A stretch of DNA of 64,000 bases from CAVVMA01 sp963788205 (GCA_963788205.1 CAWBGG010000009.1:186001-250000); one strand, 5' to 3'; counted from the first letter of the stretch, positions 27,763-38,657 are shown. A program made the numbers and translations. The notes: generated from the sequence alone by a model not told the origin.

Positions 27763-28436
27763 CGGCGATGGCCTCACTGGCCGCGATACTGAGCAAGGAC
27801 CTGCGCCTGGAGGTGCGCAGCGGAGTGAGCACTATCGCGCTGATCTCGCTCTCGCTGTTGATCCTGGTGGTGCTGGTGTTCGCGCTGCCGGCTTCCGAAC
27901 GCGGCGCGGAGCCTGCAGCCGGCGCGCTGTGGGTGGCGCTGGTTTTTTCCGGGATGCTGGGCGCGACGCGCGCGGTGCTCGCCGAGCGCGAGAACGGATG
28001 TATCCGCGCGCTGCTCCTGAGCCCGGTCGATCCGGCCACGCTTTACGCCGCGAAGCTGACCGCATCGTTCATTTTCATGGCGGTGGCGGAAATCGCGACG
28101 GTCCTGATGATGGTGCTGTTCTTCAATCTCGATTTCGGCGCCGGAATCCTGCGCCTGGCGCCGGTGATTTTGCTCGGCGCGCTGGGTTTCGCCGCGCTGG
28201 CCACGCTGCTCGCGGCGATTTCCGGACGCACCCACGCCGGCGATTTGCTGTTGCCGCTGCTGGCCGTGCCGATGTTCGTTCCGGCGCTGATCGCGGGCGT
28301 CAAAGCCAGCGCCGCCGCGCTGGCCGGCCAGCCGTTCTCGGCGATGGTGGTTTGGCTCAAAATCCTGGTCGCCTTCGACGTCCTTTTTGTCGCGTCGGGC
28401 TGCCTTTTGTTCGAGTTCGTGGTGGGTGAAGATTAG
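27759..28436 (+). CDS. ccmB: Haem exporter permease CcmB
   Basis: 225 residues with six hydrophobic segments. The family pattern KDLRLEVRS at the N-terminus, the cytoplasmic loop ERENGCIRALLLSPVDPATLYAAK and GRTHAGDLLLPLLAVP are recognisable. It is the membrane part of the CcmAB ABC complex. The ATGA overlap with ccmA shows coupling. Confidence 0.93.
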   Translation: MTAMASLAAILSKDLRLEVRSGVSTIALISLSLLILVVLVFALPASERGAEPAAGALWVALVFSGMLGATRAVLAERENGCIRALLLSPVDPATLYAAKLTASFIFMAVAEIATVLMMVLFFNLDFGAGILRLAPVILLGALGFAALATLLAAISGRTHAGDLLLPLLAVPMFVPALIAGVKASAAALAGQPFSAMVVWLKILVAFDVLFVASGCLLFEFVVGED

Positions 28437-28451
28437 CGGCGAGGAAACGCG

Positions 28452-29150
28452 ATGGGCGGTGCCTTGAAAAGCTGGCTCGGAGCTGCGACCGGCGTGCTGA
28501 TGCTCGCCGCGCTGTTCATGGTCTTTGTCTATGTTCCGACCGAGGCCGAAGAGGGCATCATCCAGCGCATCTTCTACTTTCACGTGCCAATCGCATGGGT
28601 GACCTTCCTCGCCTTTGGCCTGGTGGCGATTGCGGGAGTCTTTTACCTCTGGATGGGACAGGACGTGTGGGACGACCTGGGCTACGCCGCCGCCGAAACC
28701 GGGATGGTATTCTGCACGCTGATGCTGGTGACCGGCTCAATCTGGGCCAAGCCGATTTGGGGCACCTGGTGGACCTGGGATTCGCGCCTGACGACCTGCC
28801 TGGTCCTGTGGCTGCTCTACGGCGGATATCTGGTGCTGCGCGCGCTGGCCGACGACACGCCCGAAACCGCGCGCCTGGCCGCGGTGGTCGGGATCGTCGG
28901 CGCGCTCGACGTGCCGATCATAATCGTCTCGGTGCGGCTGTGGCGCACGATCCATCCGGCGGTCCTCGTGACGCGCCAGGGCTCGCACGGGCTGGAAGAT
29001 CCGCGCATGATCGCGACGTTGCTGGTCGCACTGGCCGCCTTCAGCGCGCTGTTCCTGTGGCTGTTCTGGCTGCGCTTCGCCACGCTCCGCCTCCGCACCC
29101 GAATCGCGCGCCTGCGGCTGCGGATCGCGCTCGCCGAAGTTGGAGATTGA
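28452..29150 (+). CDS. ccmC: Haem-handling protein CcmC
   Basis: 232 residues with six TM segments and a WWD domain (WGTWWTWDSRL, about 101-111) flanked by two periplasmic His regions (FYFHVPIAW and TIHPAVL). CcmC binds haem and promotes its attachment to CcmE. It follows ccmB after 15 bases and ends before a repeat-rich gap. Confidence 0.95.
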   Translation: MGGALKSWLGAATGVLMLAALFMVFVYVPTEAEEGIIQRIFYFHVPIAWVTFLAFGLVAIAGVFYLWMGQDVWDDLGYAAAETGMVFCTLMLVTGSIWAKPIWGTWWTWDSRLTTCLVLWLLYGGYLVLRALADDTPETARLAAVVGIVGALDVPIIIVSVRLWRTIHPAVLVTRQGSHGLEDPRMIATLLVALAAFSALFLWLFWLRFATLRLRTRIARLRLRIALAEVGD

Positions 29151-29197
29151 CGTGGCTGGGTATCGGCTCCATTTGAACATTCATCGCCTGAGTCTTT

Positions 29198-29225
29198 CCC
29201 TCGCCCGCGATGATGCGGGAGAGGG
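29198..29225. repeat. CCCTCGCCC-type intergenic hairpin
   Basis: An 11-base stem with one mismatch (29198-29208 with 29215-29225) around a six-base loop, between ccmC and ccmD. It is a relative of the CCCTCTCCC family. Confidence 0.65.
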
Positions 29226-29329
29226 CAAGCGGCGCGATCAAATTGCTCTCCATCATTGTGGCTTTGCGCGCCGCGCGGGTGAGGGGCCCGACAGAGTCCA
29301 GAATTTCCCCTGCAGGACCCTCACCCCCG

Positions 29330-29353
29330 CCCTCTCCCGGCCACGGGAGAGGG
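29330..29353. repeat. CCCTCTCCCG intergenic hairpin
   Basis: A perfect 10-base stem (29330-29339 with 29344-29353), second palindrome in the ccmC-ccmD gap. The 248-base gap is otherwise empty. Confidence 0.75.
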
Positions 29354-29398
29354 AGTCAGAGTGCGACCGCACCCGCAAAATCAGGCGAGACTGAAGCG

Positions 29399-29572
29399 AT
29401 GGATCACCTCGGATATCTGTTCGCCGCCTACAGCGCGATCTTCATCGTGATCTTCCTGTACGTAGTCTTCCTTTGGCGCCGCCAGGCCCATCTCGAAGCC
29501 GAGCTCAAGGCGCTGGAGGCCAAGCTGGCGGAAAATCCACGGGCCCCCGCGCCCTCGCGGCCCGCGCCGTAG
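29399..29572 (+). CDS. ccmD: Small membrane protein CcmD
   Basis: 57 residues: one TM helix (about 7-27) after a short Tyr-containing start, followed by a charged helix (RRQAHLEAELKALEAKLAE) and a Pro/Ala tail, the normal CcmD plan. It stabilises the CcmABC-CcmE complex. Its position after ccmC supports the call, despite the intervening palindromes. Confidence 0.75.
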   Translation: MDHLGYLFAAYSAIFIVIFLYVVFLWRRQAHLEAELKALEAKLAENPRAPAPSRPAP

Positions 29573-29624
29573 CTCGGATGCTTGCATCGCGGCGATTCGT
29601 GCGCATCTTGAAGGGACGGCCAGG

Positions 29625-30716
29625 ATGGAATTTCGCGACTACTATAAGGTCCTCGGCGTCGAGCGCAGCGCCTCCGAGCAGGAGATCCGCACCGCCTTTC
29701 GCAAGCTCGCCCGCAAATTCCATCCCAACGTCAATCCCAACAACAAGGACGCCGAGGCGCGTTTCAAGGAGATCAACGAGGCGTACCAGGTCCTGAGCGA
29801 CGCCGAGAAGCGCAAGAAGTACGACTTATTGGGCAAGGACTGGGAGCGCGGCGTTTCGGAAGAGGAGATGCGCCAGCGCTACGCCCGCTCGGCCGGCGCG
29901 CAGGGCTTTACCGCCGGCGGCGCGGCCGGCGGCGGCGATTTCAGCGATTTTTTCGAGAGTTTTTTCGGCGGGCTCGGCGGCGCGCGGCGCGGCGGCGCGC
30001 GGGGCTTTTCCGGTTTCGATTTCGCCGAGCGTCCCGCGCGCGCGCCCGATCTGCACGCCGAAGTCGAGGTCACGCTCGAAGACGCGATGCACGGCGCGAA
30101 GCGGCGCCTGGAGCTCGCCGCGCAGGATGAATGCGAAACCTGCGGCGGCAGCGGCATGATCGCGCGCGAAGAGAAGCGCGGCAAGGCGCGGGTGATCCGC
30201 TCGGCCGAGCCGTGTACGCGATGCGGCGGCAGCGGAATAATCGAATCGCGCCGCGCGCTCGAAGTCACGATTCCCGCCGGCGCTACCGACGGGATGAAAA
30301 TGCGCCTCAAAGGACAGGGCGGGCGCGCGCCGCGTCCCGAACAGAACGGCGACCTTTACCTCACCGTCCGGATGAAGGCCCATCCCATATTTACTCTCGC
30401 GGGGCGCGATCTCAGATGCGCGCTGCCGGTATGGGACTACGAGGCGGCGCTGGGCGCGGAGGTGATCGCGCCGACCGTGGGGGGCCGGGTCTCACTCAAA
30501 ATTCCGGCCAACAGCCAGACCGGCCGCGTGATGAGGCTCAAGGGACGCGGCTTGCCGGCGCGCGGCAACGGGCCTGCCGGCGATCTGCTGTTCGAGCTCA
30601 AGGTGCTGGCGCCGACCGACCTCAACGACCACGAGCGCAAGCTGATGAGCCAGTTTGCCGACAGCCGCCGCGCGCGAGCGATCGCCGACCCGCGCGCGGA
30701 GTTGCTCGAGGAATGA
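29625..30716 (+). CDS. DnaJ/CbpA-like J-domain protein with altered HPD motif
   Basis: 363 residues: J domain (5-70), Gly/Phe-rich linker (about 97-128), a reduced zinc region with only two CxxCxGxG motifs (CETCGGSG, CTRCGGSG) instead of four, then C-terminal substrate-binding beta domains (VTIPAGATDGMKMRLKGQG). The J-domain HPD is HPN here (residues 33-35, CAT-CCC-AAC); Asp35 is the residue needed to stimulate DnaK ATPase. The neighbour downstream is a CbpM-like MerR protein with ATGA overlap, so it belongs to the CbpA-type pair. Confidence 0.88.
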   Translation: MEFRDYYKVLGVERSASEQEIRTAFRKLARKFHPNVNPNNKDAEARFKEINEAYQVLSDAEKRKKYDLLGKDWERGVSEEEMRQRYARSAGAQGFTAGGAAGGGDFSDFFESFFGGLGGARRGGARGFSGFDFAERPARAPDLHAEVEVTLEDAMHGAKRRLELAAQDECETCGGSGMIAREEKRGKARVIRSAEPCTRCGGSGIIESRRALEVTIPAGATDGMKMRLKGQGGRAPRPEQNGDLYLTVRMKAHPIFTLAGRDLRCALPVWDYEAALGAEVIAPTVGGRVSLKIPANSQTGRVMRLKGRGLPARGNGPAGDLLFELKVLAPTDLNDHERKLMSQFADSRRARAIADPRAELLEE

Positions 30717-31012
30717 TCGCGATGGCGCGCCGTAGCACGAGCCGAACCGCGTCCAGCCGTGGCGTCACGCTGGTGAGCCGGACCGTGCTCTGCACGCTGA
30801 CCGGCGTCAGTGAGCGCCAACTCACCCTCTGGGAGCACGAGGATCTGATCGCGCCGGCGCAGATAGAGCAGACCGCCAGTCGCCGCGAGCCGCTTTACGA
30901 CGCCTCCGCGCTGCGCCGCGTGCGGCTCATCCGCACGCTCGCCGAAGAGCTCGACGTGAACCTGCCGGGGATCGATGTGATCCTCCACCTGCTCGATCAG
31001 TTCCAACCCTGA
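30713..31012 (+). CDS. MerR-like chaperone modulator (CbpM type)
   Basis: 99 residues. A MerR-type HTH is seen (TLTGVSERQLTLWEHEDLI), then EPLYDASALRRVRLIRTLAEELDVNLPGIDVIL, the usual pattern of CbpM and HspR-like proteins next to dnaJ or cbpA genes. The start overlaps the J-protein stop (ATGA). In E. coli CbpM binds CbpA's J domain and inhibits it; a direct DNA-binding role is the alternative. Confidence 0.8.
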   Translation: MIAMARRSTSRTASSRGVTLVSRTVLCTLTGVSERQLTLWEHEDLIAPAQIEQTASRREPLYDASALRRVRLIRTLAEELDVNLPGIDVILHLLDQFQP

Positions 31013-31023
31013 GCCGCGCGAGG

Positions 31024-31233
31024 TTAGTCCTTCCTTCTGACAGCATTTGTCGCTGGATCCATGATCCACTTCTCGAACTGATCCAGCGATACCGAATAGA
31101 ATTTCTGTACCTTCGAGGGCTTCCAGAGCACGGCGACAGGCTTTACGCGGATTGTTCCGATCTTGCCATCCTTGCTCTGAATATCATGGTCATAGTACTC
31201 GGGACGCACGAATTGTTTAGAGTAAATGGGCAT
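31024..31233 (-). CDS. Small hypothetical protein
   Basis: 69 residues with a strong GGAGGAGG site. Aromatic and basic residues dominate (FVRPEYYDHD, VLWKPSKVQKFYSVSLDQF). No signal peptide, domain or homologue is recognised. It sits convergent to the CbpM-like gene. Confidence 0.6.
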   Translation of the reverse strand: MPIYSKQFVRPEYYDHDIQSKDGKIGTIRVKPVAVLWKPSKVQKFYSVSLDQFEKWIMDPATNAVRRKD

Positions 31234-31375
31234 GCCCTCCTCCTTGACGTCGCGATAGGCGAGTCACACAGCCAAACATACGCGGACGCCTCATTCAACC
31301 GCCCAATCAGGTAGCCGACGATCCGCCGCTCGCGCCTCTGCACGCCCAAAAGAAGCGGCGTGCTATAGTGAAATC

Positions 31376-32746
31376 ATGATGACCGAGCATCTCGAAACCG
31401 GGGTCGCGCAGGCGCTTGAGCGTAGCGCCGTCGGTCGCGGCGGGGTGATTCTGCTCGCGCTGTCCGGCGGCGCCGATTCGGTCGCGCTGTTGCATGCGCT
31501 TATTGCGCTGCGCGGGCGCTTTGGTTATCGGGTTGCGGCGGCCCATTTCAATCATCATCTGCGCGGCGATGAGTCCGACGGCGATGAATCCTTCGTCCGC
31601 GATTTGTGCGCGCGCGCCGGAATCGAGCTGGTGGTTGGACATGCGGAGAAGCTCGGCGGGTCCAATCTCGAGGAGCGGGCGCGCGAGCTGCGCTACCGCT
31701 TCCTGCACGACTGCGCCGATCAGCTCGGCGCCGGCCATATCGCGCTGGCGCATCATGCGGACGATCAGGCCGAAACCGTTTTGATGCGGCTGTTGCGCGG
31801 CGCGGGTGTCGCCGGCCTCACCGCGATGGCGGAAGGCGGACCGGGACGGCTTATCCGCCCGCTGCTGTCGCTTGGGCGTAGCGACATTATCGCCTATCTG
31901 AACGCGCTCGGCGCGCGCTTCGTGACCGACAGCAGCAACAGTTCCCCCGCCTTCCTTCGCAATCGGCTGCGCGCCGAGCTGATTCCGATGCTGGAACGGG
32001 ACTACGCACCGGGCCTTCGCTCGCGGCTGGCCGAACTGGCCGCCGAGATGCGATCGCTCGACGATTTCGTCAATCTGGCGGCCGGCGCCGAGCTCGAGCG
32101 CTCGCTCGCTGCTGACGGGACGCTCGATATTTCCCGCTTCGCGGGGCTCCATCCCGCGCTCGCCGCGGCCGTGATTCGGGCTTTCGTCAGGCGTCGGACC
32201 GGCACGCTGCGGCGGCTGACGCGCGCCCATGTCGAGGCGCTACGCGGGCTATGCCTGGATGGTCCGCCAAACGGTAGTATTACGCTACCCTCGGGATGGC
32301 GCGCCGAAAGGCAATACGGGCAGTTGCGGCTGCTGGGCCGCTCGCCGCTTAGGCCAACCGGGTTCCATATCCCGATCGAATCCGGCGGTATCACGGTCGC
32401 GCCGGGCTTCGTCTTTGCCTCCTCTGTCCTGAGCGTGGGCGAAGCCGCGATGCCGGCGACTCCCTTCGAGGCGTTGTTCGATGCCGGCCAAATCCGGTGC
32501 GGCCTGGCCGCGCGCAGCTTTGTCCCCGGCGACCGGATTCATCCGCTGGGGATGGAGGGAACCCGCAAGGTCAAGGACGTGTTTATCGACCACAAGGTGC
32601 CGGGTTCGTATCGCGCGAGGCTCCCGCTGGTCGTCGCTGATGATGAGGTCGTGTGGATTCCAGGCCTGGTTCGCGGGGCCGCGGCACTGGTGACCACCCG
32701 CACGCATACGGTCGTGAGGCTGGTCGCGAGGCCGATCGATTCATGA
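31376..32746 (+). CDS. tilS: tRNA(Ile)-lysidine synthase TilS
   Basis: 456 residues. The PP-loop SGGADS (residues 30-35) is intact, with the adenylation domain, the family block NHHLRGDESDGDE, and the C-terminal TilS domain near 370-450 (RSFVPGDRIHPLGM). It converts C34 of the minor tRNA-Ile to lysidine and is essential in bacteria. ftsH follows 46 bases on, a widespread pair. Confidence 0.95.
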   Translation: MMTEHLETGVAQALERSAVGRGGVILLALSGGADSVALLHALIALRGRFGYRVAAAHFNHHLRGDESDGDESFVRDLCARAGIELVVGHAEKLGGSNLEERARELRYRFLHDCADQLGAGHIALAHHADDQAETVLMRLLRGAGVAGLTAMAEGGPGRLIRPLLSLGRSDIIAYLNALGARFVTDSSNSSPAFLRNRLRAELIPMLERDYAPGLRSRLAELAAEMRSLDDFVNLAAGAELERSLAADGTLDISRFAGLHPALAAAVIRAFVRRRTGTLRRLTRAHVEALRGLCLDGPPNGSITLPSGWRAERQYGQLRLLGRSPLRPTGFHIPIESGGITVAPGFVFASSVLSVGEAAMPATPFEALFDAGQIRCGLAARSFVPGDRIHPLGMEGTRKVKDVFIDHKVPGSYRARLPLVVADDEVVWIPGLVRGAAALVTTRTHTVVRLVARPIDS

Positions 32747-32792
32747 ACCCTCAGTTGCGTGAGATTAAACACGCATGATAGCGTTTTAATAG

Positions 32793-34727
<1,935 letters not shown>

Positions 34728-34795
34728 GCGCGGCGAGCCCGCGGCTCGCTCTCTTTCGCGCCAACTGTCTTGCCCCAACTCCGCGCGCTGGGATA

Positions 34796-34818
34796 CCCCT
34801 AATAGAAGGGGCTTTTTT
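34796..34818 (+). terminator. Rho-independent terminator after ftsH
   Basis: CCCCT (34796-34800) pairs with AGGGG (34807-34811), followed by C and six T. It lies 69 bases after the ftsH stop and before cdaA, so tilS-ftsH is one unit and cdaA starts a new one. Confidence 0.75.
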
Positions 34819-34919
34819 CTGCGTGCGAATCGAGGCGGTCGGGCTGGTGGGCATCAGTAGAGCGCAGCCGCCCCAGCGCCGGCGATTCGCGAGCGTCTGG
34901 ATGCCCAGGGCAGCGCTCG

Positions 34920-35672
34920 ATGCATAGCTATTTCAACGTCATACCGGCGCCGCGATGGCAGGATGTTCTGGATGTCCTGATCGTCGCCTATTTTATCTAC
35001 CGGATCGCGCTCCTGATTCGCGGCACCCGCGCGATGCAGATGGTGCTGGGGTTGGTGGTGGTGGGCGTGGCTTTCGTCGCGTCCCAGGTGCTGGGGCTGT
35101 TCACGCTCAACTGGCTGCTGAACAACTTTCTGGGGTCGCTGATCGTGATCCTGGTCGTGATCTTCCAGGCCGATATCAGGCGCGCGCTTACCCGCGTGGG
35201 CAGCCGCTCGTTTATCGGGCTGCACGCTACGCAAACCAGCCCCGATCACGAGCTGGCGCAGGCCGCAGCCTGGCTTTCGGCCCGCAAGATCGGCGCGCTG
35301 ATCGTGCTGGAGCAGGACGTTGGGCTCAGCGAATACGTCGAGGCCGGCAAGGCGATCAATGCGCGGCTTTCGGCCGAGTTGCTGGAGACCATCTTCATGC
35401 CCGGCTCGCCGCTGCATGACGGCGCCGTGATCGTCGAGGGCGGTCAGATAATCGCGGCCGGATGCGTGTTGCCGCTCTCGTCGAATCCGGGCTCGACCCT
35501 CTCGCTCGGCACGCGCCATCGCGCCGCGATCGGGATCACCGAAGATAGCGACGCGCTGGCGATCGTGGTGTCCGAGGAAGACGGGACCATCTCGCTCGCC
35601 CGCCGCGGCGAGCTTCAGCGCAAGCTCGAGCCCGCCGCGTTGATCGCAGCGCTGCACGCGCTGCCGGCCTAG
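34920..35672 (+). CDS. cdaA: Diadenylate cyclase CdaA
   Basis: 250 residues: three TM helices (about 13-34, 41-59, 63-81) and a cytoplasmic DAC domain with the catalytic DGA (LHDGAVIV) and RHR (GTRHRAA) motifs. It makes c-di-AMP from two ATP. It is followed by the YbbR-domain gene (CdaR) and glmM, the classical cdaA-cdaR-glmM order best known in Firmicutes but also seen in deltaproteobacteria. Confidence 0.95.
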   Translation: MHSYFNVIPAPRWQDVLDVLIVAYFIYRIALLIRGTRAMQMVLGLVVVGVAFVASQVLGLFTLNWLLNNFLGSLIVILVVIFQADIRRALTRVGSRSFIGLHATQTSPDHELAQAAAWLSARKIGALIVLEQDVGLSEYVEAGKAINARLSAELLETIFMPGSPLHDGAVIVEGGQIIAAGCVLPLSSNPGSTLSLGTRHRAAIGITEDSDALAIVVSEEDGTISLARRGELQRKLEPAALIAALHALPA

Positions 35673-35727
35673 AACAAGATGCGCGCGAGCGGCGAAAATA
35701 TCGGCGCGCGCCGCGGAGTCCACGCCG

Positions 35728-36669
35728 ATGTGGACTGACAAGCTGCCCCGGGTCGTGACCCGCAACGCGGGCCTGCGCGCGATCGCGCTGGGGCTGGCGA
35801 TCGGGCTATGGATGTTCGTCAACGCCGGGCAGCATGAAGCGCAGATCTCGCTCGATGTGCCGGTCAGCTATCGCAGCCTGCGGCCGGGCATGACGATCGT
35901 CAACCAGCGTCCCGACTTCGTCCGGCTTCAGATTTCGGGCCCGCGTACGCTGCTTTCCCTGCTCGATCCGGGCAGACTGGAGCTGCGGCTGGACCTGGCC
36001 GACGTGAGTCCCGGCCAGGTTTCCTTCCGGCTCAATCCCGAGATGTTCAACGTACCGCGGCAGACCAACGTCACGCAGATTTCGCCCTCGCAAATCGTGC
36101 TGGACATGGATCGAATCGTGGTTCGCGAAATCCCGGTGCATCTCGAAGTCGTCGGGCCGGTTGAAAAGGGTTTCGCTATAACCTCGACCGAAGTGACGCC
36201 GTCCACGATTACCGTCCGCGGACCGAGCCGTGACGTCTCGCGGATCCAGCGGGTCGACACCGAACCGCTGGACGTGAAGGGCGTTACCGGCGAGATCGAT
36301 CACGCGGTCGCGCTCACGATGCCGGCGGATCCGGTGGGGCTCTCCGCCAGCGAGGTTGAAGCGCGGGTGAAAATCGACGAGGTGCTGGGCGAACGCGAGT
36401 TCCGCACCGTCGAGGTCAAGGTGCGCAACCCCGCCTACAAGTTCCGGCTCTATACCAAAGGCGTCAACGTCACGGTGCATGGGCCGGTGCGCAAGCTTCC
36501 GGGCCTGAACCTCGCCGGGATGGTTTATGTGGAGGCGAAAGGCGAGCCGCCGGGGAATCACGAATTGCCCGTGCAGGTGGCGCTGCCGGACGGCTTTGCG
36601 ATGGTGCGGGCGACGCCCGACAAGGTAAAATTGCGCATCCTGGGCTCGAAGGCAGGCGTGAAGAGTTGA
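35728..36669 (+). CDS. cdaR: YbbR-domain CdaA regulator CdaR
   Basis: 313 residues: a short cytoplasmic start, one TM helix (about 16-33), then about three YbbR-like beta repeats outside the membrane. The repeats show V-x-V-x-GP patterns (VEVVGPVEKGF and VTVHGPVRKLPG). In other bacteria it modulates CdaA. The stop overlaps the TTG start of glmM by four bases. Confidence 0.85.
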   Translation: MWTDKLPRVVTRNAGLRAIALGLAIGLWMFVNAGQHEAQISLDVPVSYRSLRPGMTIVNQRPDFVRLQISGPRTLLSLLDPGRLELRLDLADVSPGQVSFRLNPEMFNVPRQTNVTQISPSQIVLDMDRIVVREIPVHLEVVGPVEKGFAITSTEVTPSTITVRGPSRDVSRIQRVDTEPLDVKGVTGEIDHAVALTMPADPVGLSASEVEARVKIDEVLGEREFRTVEVKVRNPAYKFRLYTKGVNVTVHGPVRKLPGLNLAGMVYVEAKGEPPGNHELPVQVALPDGFAMVRATPDKVKLRILGSKAGVKS

Positions 36670-38039
36670 GCGATATACGACGCAAGCTGTTTGGCACCGA
36701 CGGCGTGCGCGGCGTGGCGAATGTCGAGCCGATCACCTCGGAGACCGCGCTCAAGCTCGGCCGCGCGCTCGCCTGCGTGTTCCGCAACGCCGCCGGCCGC
36801 CATCACCGGATCCTCATCGGCAAGGACACCCGCCTTTCGGGCTACATGCTGGAGACCGCGATGGAGTCGGGGATCTGCTCGATGGGCGTGGATGTGTGGC
36901 TGGTCGGACCGCTCCCGACTCCCGGTATCGCTTTTCTTACCAGAAGTATGCGTGCCGACGCCGGGGTGGTGATTTCCGCCTCGCATAATCCCTTCGAGCA
37001 TAACGGAATCAAGTTCTTCTCGCGCGACGGCTTCAAGCTCGACGACCAGACCGAGCTCAAGATCGAGGAGCTGGTGTTCGACGAGGGCAAGCTCGCCCAT
37101 CTGCGGGCCGGCGCCGGTGAGATCGGCAAGGCGGCCCGAATCGACGACGCGATCGGGCGCTATCTGGTGTTCCTCAAGGGCTGCGTGCCGCGCACGGTGA
37201 TGCTCGACGGGCTCAAGCTGGTGATCGATTGCGCCAACGGCGCCGCTTACAAAGTCGGCCCCGACGCGCTGGAGGAGCTGGGCGCCGAGGTGGTGCGGAT
37301 CGGCGCCGAGCCCGACGGCAAGAATATCAACGCCGGATGCGGCGCGCTCGATCCCGGCCAGATGGCCGAGACCGTCAAACGCACCGGCGCGGCCGCCGGC
37401 CTGGCGCTCGACGGCGACGGCGATCGGCTGGTGATGGCGGACGAGCATGGCGAGTTGCTCGACGGCGACGACCTGATGGCGATCCTCGCGCTCAAGCTGG
37501 CCGCCGAAGGCAAGCTCAATTCCAACACCGTGGTCGCGACCGTGATGAGCAACTTCGGCCTGGAACGGGCGCTCGGACCGGCGGGCGTGCGGGTGGTGCG
37601 CGCCGAGGTCGGTGACCCCGCGGTCGCGCGCGAGATGCGCAGCAACGGCTACAACCTTGGCGGCGAGCAGTCGGGCCATATCATCCTGACGGATTATTCG
37701 ACTACCGGTGACGGCCTGATCACGGCCCTGCTGGTCCTGGCGCACATGGTCGAAACCGGCAAGCCGCTGAGTGCCTTGCGCGCGATGCGCCGCGTGCCGC
37801 AAGTGCTCGAAAACGTTCTGGTGCGCGAGCGAATCCCGTTCGCCAGCATGCCCGCCGTGGAGCATCTGATCGCGTCGGTCCAGAAGCGCCTGTCCGGCAA
37901 CGGGCGGCTGCTGGTGCGCTACTCGGGTACCGAGATGATGGCGCGCGTGATGATCGAGGGTGAAGACGCCGCCGAGATCGGCGCGCTAGCCCGCGAGATC
38001 AGCGCCGCGATCCGCAAACACGCGGGGAGGGACGCGTAG
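36666..38039 (+). CDS. glmM: Phosphoglucosamine mutase GlmM
   Basis: 457 residues, TTG start overlapping cdaR. Active phosphoserine motif ISASHNP (Ser106), metal loop DGDGDR, and the C-terminal phosphate-binding segment RYSGTEMMARVM are present. It interconverts glucosamine-6- and -1-phosphate for peptidoglycan and LPS precursors. CdaA-CdaR-GlmM form a regulatory complex in other species. A MazEF-type pair on the opposite strand follows. Confidence 0.96.
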   Translation: MSDIRRKLFGTDGVRGVANVEPITSETALKLGRALACVFRNAAGRHHRILIGKDTRLSGYMLETAMESGICSMGVDVWLVGPLPTPGIAFLTRSMRADAGVVISASHNPFEHNGIKFFSRDGFKLDDQTELKIEELVFDEGKLAHLRAGAGEIGKAARIDDAIGRYLVFLKGCVPRTVMLDGLKLVIDCANGAAYKVGPDALEELGAEVVRIGAEPDGKNINAGCGALDPGQMAETVKRTGAAAGLALDGDGDRLVMADEHGELLDGDDLMAILALKLAAEGKLNSNTVVATVMSNFGLERALGPAGVRVVRAEVGDPAVAREMRSNGYNLGGEQSGHIILTDYSTTGDGLITALLVLAHMVETGKPLSALRAMRRVPQVLENVLVRERIPFASMPAVEHLIASVQKRLSGNGRLLVRYSGTEMMARVMIEGEDAAEIGALAREISAAIRKHAGRDA

Positions 38040-38048
38040 GATGCCCGG

Positions 38049-38396
38049 CTAAACGGTGATGTCGAGCGTCTCTAATATCGCGTCGGCGACGCGCAGCATT
38101 GTTTCTCCGTCCAAGGTTGTCAACGGACCTTCGATAAGCCGCCGGTTATCGATGGCGCGAATCTGATCGATCAGGAGTTCGGAGACTTGCCGCAGACGGC
38201 CTGCGGCCTTCAGCCGGACGCGCAATGGCTCGGCGTCGCCGATCAGCCTGGTTGTCAGTGGGATAACGATGGTCGAGGGATGGGAGGCATTAAGCAGGGC
38301 TTGGGCCTGAACGATAAGCACTGGACGGGTCTTGCCCGGCTCGGTGCGGCGTTGCGGACCGAGTTTCGCAAGCCAGATCTCGCCGCGCTTAGCCAT
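38049..38396 (-). CDS. mazF: MazF/PemK-type endoribonuclease toxin
   Basis: 115 residues. Typical start KRGEIWLAKLG-x-Q-x-R, central KTRPVLIVQA and later IVIPLTT with QIRAIDNRR, the standard MazF/PemK fold. It cleaves mRNA at short motifs; which sequence is unknown. It overlaps the antitoxin by eight bases. The pair is inserted between glmM and pdxJ, where acpS would be expected in related genomes. Confidence 0.88.
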   Translation of the reverse strand: MAKRGEIWLAKLGPQRRTEPGKTRPVLIVQAQALLNASHPSTIVIPLTTRLIGDAEPLRVRLKAAGRLRQVSELLIDQIRAIDNRRLIEGPLTTLDGETMLRVADAILETLDITV

Positions 38397-38625
38397 CGGG
38401 ATCGCGCTCGATCCGGGCGAACTCGGCGTTTACCTTCATACTCTCCCGGCGGACGCGGCGCGACGCCTTCGCCAGCCGAGCGGCGCGCGCCCGCGCCTCG
38501 GCCTCGTGGTTCATCCGCTCAATCGCCCGGCGTATATACTCCGCTCGCGGGATACCCAGAGCCTTGGCGTTTCTATCGCCCGCTCTCAGGAGGCTTTCCG
38601 GCAGCTTCAGTGAGATAGCTTCCAT
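38389..38625 (-). CDS. Ribbon-helix-helix antitoxin for the MazF-type toxin
   Basis: 78 residues. The N-terminal segment ISLKLPESLLRAGDRNAKALGIPRAEYIRRAIE, seen in part, has a ribbon-helix-helix pattern, with a charged C-terminal tail for toxin binding. Its stop overlaps the toxin start. The palindrome at 38641-38657 lies immediately upstream and suits autoregulation. Confidence 0.8.
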   Translation of the reverse strand: MEAISLKLPESLLRAGDRNAKALGIPRAEYIRRAIERMNHEAEARARAARLAKASRRVRRESMKVNAEFARIERDPDG

Positions 38626-38640
38626 GATTATTCTCGTATA

Positions 38641-38657
38641 ATATCCTTAGAGGATAT
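38641..38657. promoter_or_regulatory. Operator palindrome before the MazEF-type pair
   Basis: ATATCCT-TAG-AGGATAT, perfect 7-base arms, 16 bases before the antitoxin start (minus strand) and 26 bases before pdxJ (plus strand). It may influence both. Confidence 0.65.
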
